Assembly (NCBI GenBank): GCA_949316495.1
Contig: OX439000.1
Span: 64,501 to 128,500 of the forward strand
DNA: 64,000 nt
Origin: Amphiduros pacificus
Lineage: Eukaryota; Annelida; Polychaeta; Phyllodocida; Hesionidae
Reading direction: 5' to 3'
Under the pieces are notes generated by a model. That model ran no database searches. It was given only the letters and a program-made list of their open reading frames with translations, and had not been told where the DNA came from. The translations under genes and the position numbers were made by a program. Every line of letters begins with the position of its first letter. The stretch's first letter is position 1. Shown piece after piece: positions 1 through 10,306 of this stretch.

Positions 1-150
1 TTTTGGAATTTGACTTTGATTTGGGATTACACCCATCAGCAATATCATACAATGTATCTGTAAAAACTTGAATTTGAATTTGACTTTGATTTGGGAATAC
101 ACCCATCAGCAATATCATACAATGTATCTGTAAAAACTTGAAGAGGATCA
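1..150. repeat. 69-bp direct duplication (2 copies)
   Basis: The motif gactttgatttggga occurs at 12 and again at 81, and the surrounding roughly 69 bases are nearly identical. The equivalent region of the second LINE copy (near 12797) has only one unit. A 69-base step keeps the reading frame (23 codons), but it lies in an already broken ORF2. Confidence 0.8.
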
Positions 151-954
151 TCTACATTGTTTAAAAAGAGTTATTCTATTATAACAGGATGTTTGAAATT
201 TTGCCCAATCGGCTTTATGAAACTTCCACTTGGGGATTCGTTCGTCTGGTGGAGGAAAATGGTTATTTAGAATAATGGGGTAATGATCACTACCCCATTG
301 ATCGTCCTCTACTTCCCAGGAATAGTCTAAAAATAAATTTGGAGTGCACATGGAGAGATCTATTGATGTTAAAGAGCCTGTAGCTGGATGTAAATAGGTT
401 GGAGAATCGTCATTCCAAAGGCACAAACTATTGTTATTTAAGAAATCTTCTATTATACGTCCTTTGGCATCAGTATTGTTTCTACCACCCCAAAGATAGT
501 TGTGAGCATTAAAGTCACCAACTAACATATATGGCTGTGGCAGCTGGGTTACCAAATTATTTAAATCTGTAATATTAACTGGCTCACTAGGTGGTAGATA
601 TATTGAACATATAGTTAATGTATTGTGCAGGGTAACCCTGACTGCAGAAGCTTGTAAGTTAGTATTTAAAGTTATTTTACTCTGGGGTATACAGGATTTA
701 ACAAAAATAGAAACTCTGCCATGTGCTCGATCCATTGCATCTATTGAACCAACTTTAATATAAGGTACATATCCCTTAAATGTTGTTGAGTTATCTTTAA
801 AATTAGTTTCCTGTAAACAAATAACAGATACATTATATTTTTGGGCTAATAACTCCAGTTCTGGCCTGTTTGCCTCAAATCCTCTACAATTCCATTGTAT
901 GATATTGCCGATAGCCATATTAAGAATAATGAGAAAAAATATGTGATCTAACAT
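1..954 (-). pseudogene. LINE ORF2 endonuclease domain (broken)
   Basis: This is the N-terminal endonuclease/exonuclease/phosphatase domain of a LINE ORF2, which nicks target DNA for target-primed reverse transcription. Visible catalytic motifs are QWNCRG (Asn), QET (Glu), IYLPPSEP (Tyr region), GDFNAHN (Asp, Asn) and SDHYPI (Asp-His). The first ATG is at 952-954, two bases after the ORF1 stop (TGA-TT-ATG), a spacing that suggests termination-reinitiation. The long open frame ends at 148. Compared with the copy at 12458-13684 a few bases are missing around 165-170, shifting the frame. The rest to position 1 continues in another frame as the linker before the reverse transcriptase. Confidence 0.8.
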
Positions 955-956
955 AA

Positions 957-1776
957 TCACTTGTTAATTTTACGATTATGCTTCGAGTGCACAGGTGTAA
1001 AATACATATCCAGAGGATCACCTGTGTCCATCCTTTCTAAGGATTTAGTTCTATTTATCTTACTTTTAACTTGTTCTTTGATTTCTTTTTTGTCTGATTT
1101 ATGTACTGGTCTATTACTATTGATACCTTTATTATTGGATGATGTAGAGGGAGTTTGTGAAGAGGGTTTAGTGGATGTTGTTATTGGTTGAGTTACTACT
1201 GGGATAGTGGGTGTCTGAGTCTGAGTAGACGTTGCTGAAGATTTAGAAGATTTGGTAAAAAAGGAATAATTTTTGTCATTGATTGGCCATGTAATTTCGG
1301 TCTGAATTGCTATTGATTTTGTTTCTTTAGGTTTTACAGAGCTGGCATAAGATGTCTTTGTTGTGTTTAAACTTTCTACTTGCTTCCGTGCCTCTGGAAA
1401 AGGTATATTTTCAGTGTGTCGTATTCGCTGAATACGATGGATATTTGCCTTGGCAGTTGACACATTTTATCATATTTGAAGAACAATCGTCTCCACTGTG
1501 CTGAGCGGTACATTTTGGACATGTTACATCACCTTTACATCGATCAGATCCATGTCCATACCTCTGACACTTGAAGCAGCGCAGAGGGTTTGGAATAAAT
1601 ACATCAACTCTAACGTTCAAATATCCAACTTTAATAGATGTTGGGAGCTGCGCTGCTTCAAATGTCAGAATAAACGTATTGATAGGAATTTTGACACCAT
1701 CCTTTTTTATAAATATCCGCTTACATTGCACACAACACATCCTCACCACATATTTAGCCATACGTATAGCTATCAT
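957..1776 (-). pseudogene. LINE ORF1, zinc-knuckle protein (broken)
   Basis: This is a gag-like RNA-binding ORF1 of the I-group LINE. The sequence shows CCHC knuckles: CFKCQRYGHGSDRC (CX2CX4HX4C), CPKCTAQHSGDDC (CX2CX3HX4C), and the start of a third, CVNCQ. Before the knuckles lies the domain ending in KDGVKIPINTFILTFE, and after them a Ser/Thr/Pro/Gln-rich tail. Two overlapping frames (1411-1776 and 957-1463) cover it. Relative to the copy at 13762-14890 the segment between the third knuckle and IQRIRHTEN is short by several codons, with a frame change. The ORF1 stop is at 957-959, just upstream of the ORF2 ATG. Confidence 0.8.
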
Positions 1777-1897
1777 AGTTTAGCCTTGAATAGCCATATG
1801 TTGGGCTACTTAGGGCAGGACTTCAAGCATCATAGGGCAGTGGCCCCCACATCAGAGCATGTATATAATATATGGTGAGGTTTAAATTCCCTATATA

Positions 1898-2185
1898 GGG
1901 TACACACAATTGGAACCCGCCGGTGGAAGGCGTCAAAATCTGCCGACCCGCCCACCTATACACAATCGTGTGCAAAGTGGCACTTTCCGCCGGACCAATC
2001 GTGTGTAAGCAGAGAGTCCATCCGCCGGCATGTTCACCGGCCCGCCGAGAGGTGTAGCCCAGCAGATTTGGCGGACTGCCGCTTTCGCTGGCGGGCAAAA
2101 CCGCTGCCCAATCGTGTGTAACCAGCGATATCAGGCGGTTTGCGGCGGATTTGGCGGAAACCGCTGGCTTCAATCGTGTGCACCC
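1898..2185. mobile_element. GC-rich MITE with 3-bp target duplication
   Basis: This 288-bp block is sharply GC-rich against AT-rich flanks. The left end reads GGGTACACACAATTGGAAC. The right end on the opposite strand reads GGGTGCACACGATTGAAGCC, giving imperfect terminal inverted repeats of about 20 bp. ATA flanks both ends (1895-1897 and 2186-2188), as expected for a 3-bp target duplication of the PIF/Harbinger type. Inside, CAATCGTGTG occurs at 1963, 1996, 2109 and 2171. The 141-codon minus-strand frame across it (1823-2248) is compositional and resembles nothing I recognise. The superfamily assignment is inference from target-duplication length. Confidence 0.6.
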
Positions 2186-2415
2186 ATAGTTCAAAACAAC
2201 TCTGCATAGGTCACACACATAGCCTTGTCGTGTAAACATTAAGGGCATCTGAGATACAAGTTGTGTGGGTAACTTTTAAAATTTGATCACATCTCTAAGT
2301 CCCGGGCTCTGAGTGCCCATGAGACATAAGTGGAGCGGCCAACTTTTCAAATCAAATCAATGCTGGTTATCTTGCTAATTTTATTTCTTTTAAAATATCA
2401 TTGCAATTAATTAAA

Positions 2416-2474
2416 ATGAGTGGTAAATATAGCGCAGGACCAAGGCAGAAGAGACCAAGACTAACTTCATGCAA
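2416..2474 (+). CDS. candidate first coding exon
   Basis: ATG at 2416 opens a short frame reading MSGKYSAGPRQKRPRLTSC and then meets a strong splice donor, CAA|GTAAGT, at 2475. The basic run QKRPRL resembles a nuclear-localisation signal. No downstream exon was recognised, so this could be chance. It is listed because start, coding-like composition and consensus donor coincide. Confidence 0.2.
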
Positions 2475-5400
2475 GTAAGTTACAAGTAGTTCGAAGTGTT
2501 GACGCTATTTGCGGTAGATTAGCACATCGGATCTATTCAAGCCACATGCTTTATTTGTTGCCGAGATAGCTAACTTCAAAGCCAATGGGTTTACTCGTGA
2601 GCGACCAGTTTTCCATCCCTGGTATATACTCGTAAAAAACTGAGATGAAATATTCATTTCAGTTTGTTAAAATGCTCAATTATCACTCGCTGAGGAATCA
2701 CCACCTGGGTGTTTTGCCAAACTGATGTCAATTTCTGTTCATGCTGTTGGCAACACAGCACAGTGACCACCTTGGATACATTGAAAACAAATCAGTCCAC
2801 ATGAACAGTGACCGGCAACTGTCCGAAACCGGCAGATTAAACTTGGACATTTTTAACTCGGTCAAATATCGAGTAAAACTGTGCTGTACTAATTGCAATT
2901 GAGCTGAATATTGTGCCTCACACGTCATCTTGTAATTCCTATTCCTTTCAAAACGTTAAAAGTATTTATTTGTTTTCACGGCACGAATGTTTGTGTCACT
3001 GTCAAATGACGTCAGAAGTGGTGACGTAACCAACATCACCATATAACTCAATGTGAACTCGGAAAGTTTGCCGGTTTGCTGAATGCATGAATATCCTCCT
3101 AATTTTGTAAATATTGAATGGGTATCATGTTTACTCTACACGCCTTTAAGACTGACGATCTTCTATTGACGTGAGCAGTTTTTATCCCATTATGAAAGGT
3201 TTTGTGAAAATCGGGAGTGAAAAACATGAAAATGTCTGGATTTGGCTGCCGGTCACTGTACATCAGCATATGTAACCTTAAATATCTCTGCTATAATCAA
3301 CATCTTTTTATATCATTTGGAAATATGTCATTTTCAGAGCCAAAATACATGTTACAGCCGACGACAACTGACCTGTGGACGACAACAGAGCTCCGTTTCA
3401 GTTTATCAATTGATTGCCGATGTTTATCAAGTCACATGGATCCTTGTTGCCCTCCCATCATGCCTACCCCTAACCGGGGTCACACTCTTGCACTCCACAT
3501 GTTTAAAATAGCTACCCTCAGCAGCTGTGTGGGGTATACCCCGGTCAGCAGCAGCAGGCCTGACTGACCGTTATAGATGGCAGCCTGATGAAACCACATG
3601 GCTTGAGATAAACATTTGATTTCTATGCTTGTAACATATATATTCTCACAAACAAGAATGGGGATGTGTTGTGTGGAACATGTCCAACCAATTTTGAGGT
3701 ATGTAAAAAATTGCCCGGGAAATGATATTATCTGTTACAGCAACTTTAAGGCTGTCATTTTCGGTGCCAAAATGCAGTGAAATTATCAAATACATATGCA
3801 CATTTATCATGCCAGTGCTATTTTGCTGACTGCCATTGTCTGTTACATGAAATATATAACTCAGATATATAAAACCATCAAATGTGAGCCATAATTCCAC
3901 AGATTTATGCAAACTGAAGTCATAGCCCTCAATTCTCTCATGAAAAAACACTGAATAATCAAGATTTGTGAGTGAGACACCATATCTTAATTTTGAATTT
4001 CATCATTTCAGTAAATTTGTGATTATTTCTCACCGTTCATTGTAAAAGGACAGATTATAATTTGATGCAACTTTAAAATAAGTCAATGGAGTGTATTTTT
4101 TGTATAGGTAAGGAATTGAAATAGATTTTATCAAAGTTTTGGGCAAAAATGAGTTGTCAAGGCTATTTTCCCCTTGAATTCCATTATAAATTATAAATAA
4201 CTCTGTGAACTCAGGAAGGATAGAACAATCACTGTACATTTAAAAAGAGCACCATTTGTTCAAGAACTAGGGTATGGTATCTCAAGGTCATCCAGAGGTC
4301 ACCAAAAATTTATATTACATATAGGCACCCTCAGGTAGGTCACTAACAGACACTTAGAGGCAGATCACTCAATGGTAGCTCACTTCCAGGCACTCACAGG
4401 TGTGGGCATGTGTTTTTGTGCTGTGCACATGATCGATGTAACATGATGTAAGGATGTAGATCTGTGAAGTAAAATGACATAAGGATACCAGATAACCTTG
4501 TGAGTGGTAGAGTGTTGTGGAAACAAGTTATCACATTGTCACCTGGTATTGGTACATTATGACAACAACAAATACAAAAAAGATATATCTCTAAATTTTC
4601 TACTTATATAGACCTAGTACTTTCATTTACCACACAGTTGTAGTTGTATTGTTGATAATACTTTAAGTTATATATTGTTATATATTACTGAGAGATAGAG
4701 AGAGATAGAATGTATGGTGTTGGTAGGTGGCTGTTGAATTCAAATGTGGAACATGAAAAATATGTCTGAAATACAGTTTCAAATAGAATATTGAACGCAC
4801 CATGGACAGGTATTATTCCTCATTTGATCAGTTCATTACTGTTATTATTAGAGGAGAGGAATTTGACCAATTCATGTTCATCATTTATATACATATATAT
4901 TTATATATTAATTTATTATGTACATTCTAGGGTTTACCATGAAGACCAAAAGGTCAAGTTGGTCCAAAAATATCCTTAGAAGAGATTCTCCCATGAAAAT
5001 AAAGACCTATAAAAGGGATAGTTGTACCACCTCCAGATAAAGAGTTGAAAAAATTACATTAGATATTTAACACAAGGTAAAGGTTTTAAAACTTTAAGAA
5101 AGAGTAACTGACAAATTATGGATAAACCTAATCAATGCCACAACTTGAGTCACAAGTCTGTGACTTTGACCTTTATTTTAATGTAATGTGACATAATATC
5201 TGAATATCATGAGAATGCCATAAGCTAGTAACAAGTAAAAATACCATTACCAAACTTAAATCATAGATTACAAAGGTGGACATGACAGTGTCCTTGCCTA
5301 AATTGTAAGGTCATGTGACCAGATCTCTGAAATCTTGTGAACCTGACAGGTTTACAACAAATAAGAATTGCATTATAAAACTTGTACAAGCTTCTTCTCA

Positions 5401-7270
5401 ATGTATCAAATGGGATAAGCATTGCTCTTTCCCATTACCAATGACAATATTGAATATTTGCATATGGAATAAACAAAACTTTATATGACTTATTGTGTCC
5501 TAATATTGGGAGAAATATTGTATTCCACAACAAGGTTTTTGTTTACATGTTGTGTACATTTGCTTGATTGAATTTTTTCAGTTTTTCAATGTTGGTTTTT
5601 CATACAATATGGTGTCTTTTTATTTGAGAAAGGATTTAACCTCTAGCCAGAAAGTAACTAGTGCAGCCATAACCAGGGTTGTTTGTATCATACATATCAA
5701 ACAAAAGCCTCTATTACAACTACTGTGACTTATATATAGTCAGATACCTTTCCACAATGTACATTACATCACATACTCATTTCAAATTAATAAGAAAAGC
5801 TCAACTTTCAGAAATAACTGAATTTTCTACAGCAGCTATACCTAGTGAGTGTCTCAATTTATAATCAAACAATTGGTTATTTTTGGGTAATTAAAGGCAA
5901 AGAAAATTAAAGTGTCTAAAAATGTAATACTACTCAAAAACATAGTCAGTATGGGTCAATTATTTCGTGCCTTAAAATGTAAATATTTGAATAAATAATT
6001 AAAAATATGCACTTTTTGTCTTGTATACTTTAATATTACATTTGATTCCAGTAAATATGTAACATTCTAAAATTTATAGAAGAAAATATTGTGTGTACCA
6101 CAGTATAAGTATTCAGGCATATTGTGCTATCTTTATGGTATCCTGCTTAAGCAAATTCACGACTAACTGTTAATAAAGAAATTCGCAATAATATACCAGA
6201 GCAAATATTCAGTTGTTTTTTTTAGGGGGGGACTATTTAGGTAGAAATAGCAGACTGTTATATATTTGTAGACAGTTGTTACATATATTGTTATGAAACA
6301 ATGTGACAGATGCAACCAGCTAATTGCATGCCATTTCTCTAGAAGGGAAAGATGGACACAATTGAAGGTAAGTAAATAAATAATTATTGCTAGGCTTCTA
6401 CGATATAAACAACAATTTGCAAAATAGAATCTGAGGCATACAATGTCAAATGTATACAAATGCAATGCAGAACTGAATAATGTTTGAGCTTAGATTTATT
6501 GTATTAGGGACTGTGCATAATTGGGTACAAATGGCATATTTTTATATTATTTTGGATGTTGCTATGTTAGATATTTCCAGCACATCACCCATTCATATCA
6601 AGCAGACATGATATAACACTCACCCAGTCACAGATTCACAATGACAAGAGATTAACCAGGCCTCAGGTCAGACAATGTTGAGATATGGCATCAGGTCTAG
6701 GTCAGGCAATTTTGTATATGGACTGACACTCATTGATCACAGATTACCAAAGAAACCTGGAGATATGTACAAAGAGATTCAAAACTTATCATAATTACGT
6801 TTTATCATAAATATTATCATAATTCCAGATATTAAGACTATAGAGACATGTTTAGTAAAATAAATTCAAATACCCAATAATTGAATAAGGCCCTTTTCAA
6901 TCTTTTAAAAGGCATTAAAAATTTTAATGTGAAACTAAATTTTGAATGTTGGCTTACATCTATAAAATAAGATAGATCACCACCAACTGAACAATTTATT
7001 CACTTTTATTCATATTAAGTGTATTCATATTAATTCCAGTTTTTGGGGAGATATTTTTGCATTTGAAACATGCCATAACGTTTTGGGTGGTTATTTAAAT
7101 AATTAATATATACGAAAATAAATGCTAAAAGTTGCATCATATATTAATGATCAAGAGTGCCACCTTATGTTGGTATGAGGAATGAGAAGGTATTAATTTG
7201 CAGTGCCCTCTTGTGGTAATAAATCGTGCACTAAGTAGCCAACTGGAGGCCAAACTAAGGGAATTTAATG
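2475..7270. other. AT-rich region without recognisable genes
   Basis: This is mostly low-complexity AT-rich sequence. Short open frames (2728-2928 and 3646-3951 on minus, 3217-3567 on plus, and others) lack recognisable domains and look like chance. The minus-strand frame at 2728-2928 does begin with an ATG about 80 bases from CRE-like sites. Short GATA/GAGA runs occur near 4690-4710. It may be intronic or intergenic. Confidence 0.6.
3007..3029. promoter_or_regulatory. two CRE-like sites
   Basis: A perfect palindromic CRE, TGACGTCA, lies at 3007-3014, and a related TGACGTAA at 3022-3029. Such pairs bind CREB/ATF-type factors in animals and are common near promoters. Possible partners are the minus-strand ATG frame at 2926 or an unseen gene. 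No TATA box or initiator was identified, so promoter function is only a suggestion. Confidence 0.3.
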
Positions 7271-7290
7271 GTAGCCAGACGTCTGGCTAC
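7271..7290. repeat. perfect 20-bp palindrome
   Basis: GTAGCCAGACGTCTGGCTAC equals its own reverse complement. It may be a footprint or a dimeric binding site. A related GTAGCCA occurs shortly upstream near 7236. Confidence 0.9.
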
Positions 7291-7357
7291 TTTCTGATGA
7301 GGATGGGCTGTTCCTGCGGTGCAAGATATTTTTATTGGTGGCCATAATGCAATCTAA

Positions 7358-7710
7358 TATAACTGTTCAGTCAATACTCTCACCCTAGAAATATTTCATC
7401 TACAGTACTTTGTAATTGACCACGATTTGTAGATTTGTAGATAATTGAAATAATACTGTTCAGTCAATACTCTCACCCTAGAAATATTTCAGCTTCAGTA
7501 CTTTGTAATTGACCACGATTTGTAGATTTGTAGATAATTGAAATAATACTGTTCACTCAACTCTCACCCGAGAAATATTTCAGTTTCAGTACTTTGTATT
7601 GACCACGATTTGTAGATAATTGAGTTAAAACTCTTCACTCAATAATCTAACCCAAGAAATATATCCGTGTCAGTATTGGTAGATTTGTAGATAATTACAA
7701 TATAACTGTT
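7358..7710. repeat. 93-bp tandem repeat, about 3.7 copies
   Basis: Units start with ctgttcagtcaatactctc at 7363, 7456 and 7549, a 93-bp spacing, with a shortened fourth unit at 7631. Each contains gaccacgatttgtagat and agataattg. Copies degrade to the right. No coding potential is seen. Confidence 0.9.
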
Positions 7711-7955
7711 TATATAGAAAGCCAATGGAGAATATCAATTCACATTTAGTCCTGTTATTATCATTGTACAGACACTATCTCAAAACATATGCTGGCTTGT
7801 TTCCAGTACCAGATACTGGTGATACTGGTAGAGTCACTGTTAATTTGCTCAAGGTAGGCTTACTTGGGCCAGAACTGTTTGAGGTAGAGCTACTGTCTGG
7901 CAGGCCAAGCTTTGTGCACTGACACCCCAGATTAACCTGCCAAATGATGTGAGTC

Positions 7956-9230
7956 TTAAGTTTCAAAATTGTTTTCACTGTTTTCACTGTTCACCTTTGG
8001 GGCATATACAATTGCATATGCTTCTTTTTCAATGATAGGCCAATGAAGCTGTGTTCCGACAATTTGTGAGAGATAGTGAATTACCTTCTCTATACCATTA
8101 TCGTCTTTTTGCACTAGGATAGCACCCATACAATTATTTGATGCATCCATGTGTAGGATGTAAGGCTTATTTACATTTGGATGTGCAAGGATAGGTGCTC
8201 TAATCAGTGCCTCCTTCAGCTGATCATAAGATGGTGCTGTGGTCCCCATTTGAATTGCTCTTTTGGCTTGGCTATCTCAAACTTGCTAGGCTTAAGTTGG
8301 AGACCAGCATGTCATAGCCTATCCAACACCAAGGCTAAGGCTTTTGCATGCTCTTGTTCAGAACAGCTGTAGATGACTATATCATCAAGATATACCATAA
8401 AACAATGACCAACAAACCCAGACAGGACTTTATTAATTGCTCATTGAAAATTACTAGGGGCATTTGTTAGGCCAAATGGCACACATAAAAACTTGTACAA
8501 GCCTAGATAACGTGAAAATGTAGTTTTTGGAATTGAGCTCTCTTCCATGGAGACTTGCCAATATCTGGATTTGAGGTCAAGAAAAGATCTTTGCTTCTTG
8601 TAGTTGATAAAATATGTCTTGGATATGGGGCAGCGGATGTGCATCCCTTTTTGTAATGGAATTAATTTTCCAAAGATCTACACAGAAATGTGTTGAGCTA
8701 TCCTTCTTAGATACTAGGGTGATAGGTGAGGCCCAAGGGGAACTACTTGGCCGAATAATTCCATCATTGAGCATCTCCTTGATACACTCTTCCACTTTCG
8801 GCTTTTTGATGAGAGGCATCCAATAAGGGTTCTGAGATATAGGCCTTGCATCTCCAGTGTCAATCACTACTGGTGGCAGGGTATGAGCAATTATGACAGG
8901 TGTTGTTCTGGCACAAAACACATCTTGGTAGGATGCTAATACTCTAGACAGTATTGTACTGTCAGTTGATGGCACATAAGAAGTTGTCATGACCGGGTTG
9001 AAATCTAAGTCTGGGTTGGTCTTCATTGCATATTTATTATCTCCTAACCTCATCTGGCTCTTTGTGAAGAGGAGTTAAGCGTGGTAAGCGTTGATATATA
9101 TGGTTAGCAATAAGTGTGTGGGTAATACGTTAATCAATAAGTGCATCAACTTTAACACCTTCAATGTCAATGAAGCTCCTCCGTGCACAACGCAACAGCC
9201 ACCTTTGAGTCACAAAGGAGGGATATTCAG
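7956..9230 (-). pseudogene. Gypsy fossil 1: pol remnant (protease, RT, RNase H)
   Basis: Recognisable Gypsy pol pieces are the primer-grip approach IIRPSSSPWASPITLVSKKD, the palm-side segment FLDLKSRYWQV, PFGLTNAPSNFQ, and RNase H with YILHMDASNNCMGAILVQ and IIEKEAYAIV. A retropepsin-like stretch lies between RT and the zinc-knuckle region. The remnant is broken in several places and ends within RNase H near 7956. By motif content it belongs to Ty3/Gypsy (Metaviridae), but I cannot place the lineage. Confidence 0.8.
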
Positions 9231-9231
9231 C

Positions 9232-9596
9232 TTATGGCTTTAGGTCCTCTGCGAGGGCAACCATAATCCAATGCTTCTGACCACAATAACAGGCTTTCTT
9301 CGGTGGGGGGCCGACAACCCTGAACAAAATGACCAATTTGATGGCACCTCTAACACCTGTCTTCCTGAACTGCTGGTTTATTGTATGGCACTTCCAGTTG
9401 GGTGATTTGATTGTGTGATTGGTTAAAATAAATGCTGTCATGAGTGTTCGGATAAGAATTGGGTATACGGCAATCTCTTGCAAATTGCCTGACAAGCCAC
9501 ACTGATAACAATTACCTTGCAACTTATTTAATCATTGGGGCTTTGGCTCATCCACATGCTTAGTAGCCTGTGTGGCACTGGCTTTCTGGGGCTTTG
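9232..9596 (-). pseudogene. Gypsy fossil 1: gag C-terminal zinc-knuckle region
   Basis: Short cysteine motifs (such as CYQCG and CYCGQKH) precede the protease on the minus strand, where a Gypsy nucleocapsid region is expected. The piece ends exactly at the 11-bp repeat ccaggctagct (9597-9607), where the SINE insertion separates it from the rest of gag. Confidence 0.5.
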
Positions 9597-9607
9597 CCAG
9601 GCTAGCT
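9597..9607. repeat. SINE target-site duplication, left copy
   Basis: The 11-mer ccaggctagct is repeated exactly at 15279-15289. It brackets the SINE (with its nested LINE), and the Gypsy sequence resumes on both sides. Confidence 0.85.
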
Positions 9608-9905
9608 GGCCACGGGCCGTGGCGTAGTTGGTTAGAGCGCCAGCTTATTAGCACCAGTTCCTCTGTGGTGATCCAAAGGTTGTGGGTTTGAACCCCGGCC
9701 GTGCAAGTATTGAACTCATGATACAATTTCCCACTTGAGCTGAGGCCCGTGCCTAAAGGGTTAACCCGTTGTCCTTGTAAATCTGTGACCGGGTGGGTTG
9801 TCATGTCAAGTCCCTGCGACATGACAATTCAGTGAGGCAGCACTATATCTGCTACAAGTAGGTCTCATCACAAAATGACTGAAATAATGTCGAAAGTGAT
9901 GTAAA
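9608..9905 (+). mobile_element. tRNA-derived SINE (5' part)
   Basis: The head is tRNA-like, with an A-box region TGGCGTAGTTGG (9620-9631) and a B box GGTTTGAACCC (9685-9695), the internal promoter of RNA polymerase III. A non-tRNA body follows, including tgcgacatgacaattcagtg (about 9808-9827), and then the 3' sequence cgaaagtgatgtaaa (9891-9905). The element is interrupted there by the LINE, and its last 16 bases resume at 15263-15278. The reassembled length is about 314 bp. Overall design resembles molluscan tRNA-SINEs with a conserved central domain; the family name is not established from sequence alone. Confidence 0.85.
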
Positions 9906-10306
9906 TGAATGAATGAATGGTTTCTTTACGGCACATCGACACAATGAGGTCATTCAGTGCCAAAATAGTAAAAACAAAAACGTTATATTGACTAGAAACA
10001 AAATGTAAATATTAATACAATATGTAGATAACACAAGAATTTAACAACAGCATTTATATAACACCAATCAAATATAATAAATATGTATAATTTGTTTAAA
10101 AGACTATCAGTATGATGTTTTGCAGTTCTTGATAAATAAGTCAATGACATAAATAAACAAAAGCTCTGCCCTTAAAACTGATTATAAAGTCCTATGTGAG
10201 TTAAAAACGATACTATCACAGAAGTATCTACAGTATCATATAACGTATGTAAATCTTGTACTTTAAAATATTGAGTTCGTATAATATCAAAATCGATACA
10301 CTAAAT

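Larger units (their letters stand above)
1..1810 (-). mobile_element. I-group LINE, copy 1 (partial)
   Basis: This is a non-LTR retrotransposon fragment read on the minus strand. It contains the middle and end of ORF1 (zinc knuckles) and the start of ORF2 (apurinic-type endonuclease). It is colinear and closely similar to the longer copy at 9906-15247, which carries an RNase H domain, so the family belongs to the I/Nimb-like group by domain content. The fragment runs off the window's left edge and stops inside ORF1 near 1810, so both the 5' end and everything after the endonuclease are missing here. A 69-bp direct duplication near the left edge is absent from the other copy. Confidence 0.85.

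Noticed and set aside
1823-2248. 141-codon minus-strand gene
   Set aside because: The frame lies across the GC-rich MITE and its flanks. It is open because of composition and shows no domain.
3217-3951. Overlapping ORFs of about 100 codons on both strands
   Set aside because: No domain, no splice or start context, and overlapping frames on opposite strands. They are consistent with chance.
9608-9700. Functional tRNA gene
   Set aside because: A and B boxes are present, but the sequence continues directly into a SINE body with a 3' tail and is bracketed by a target-site duplication. It is a tRNA-derived SINE head.
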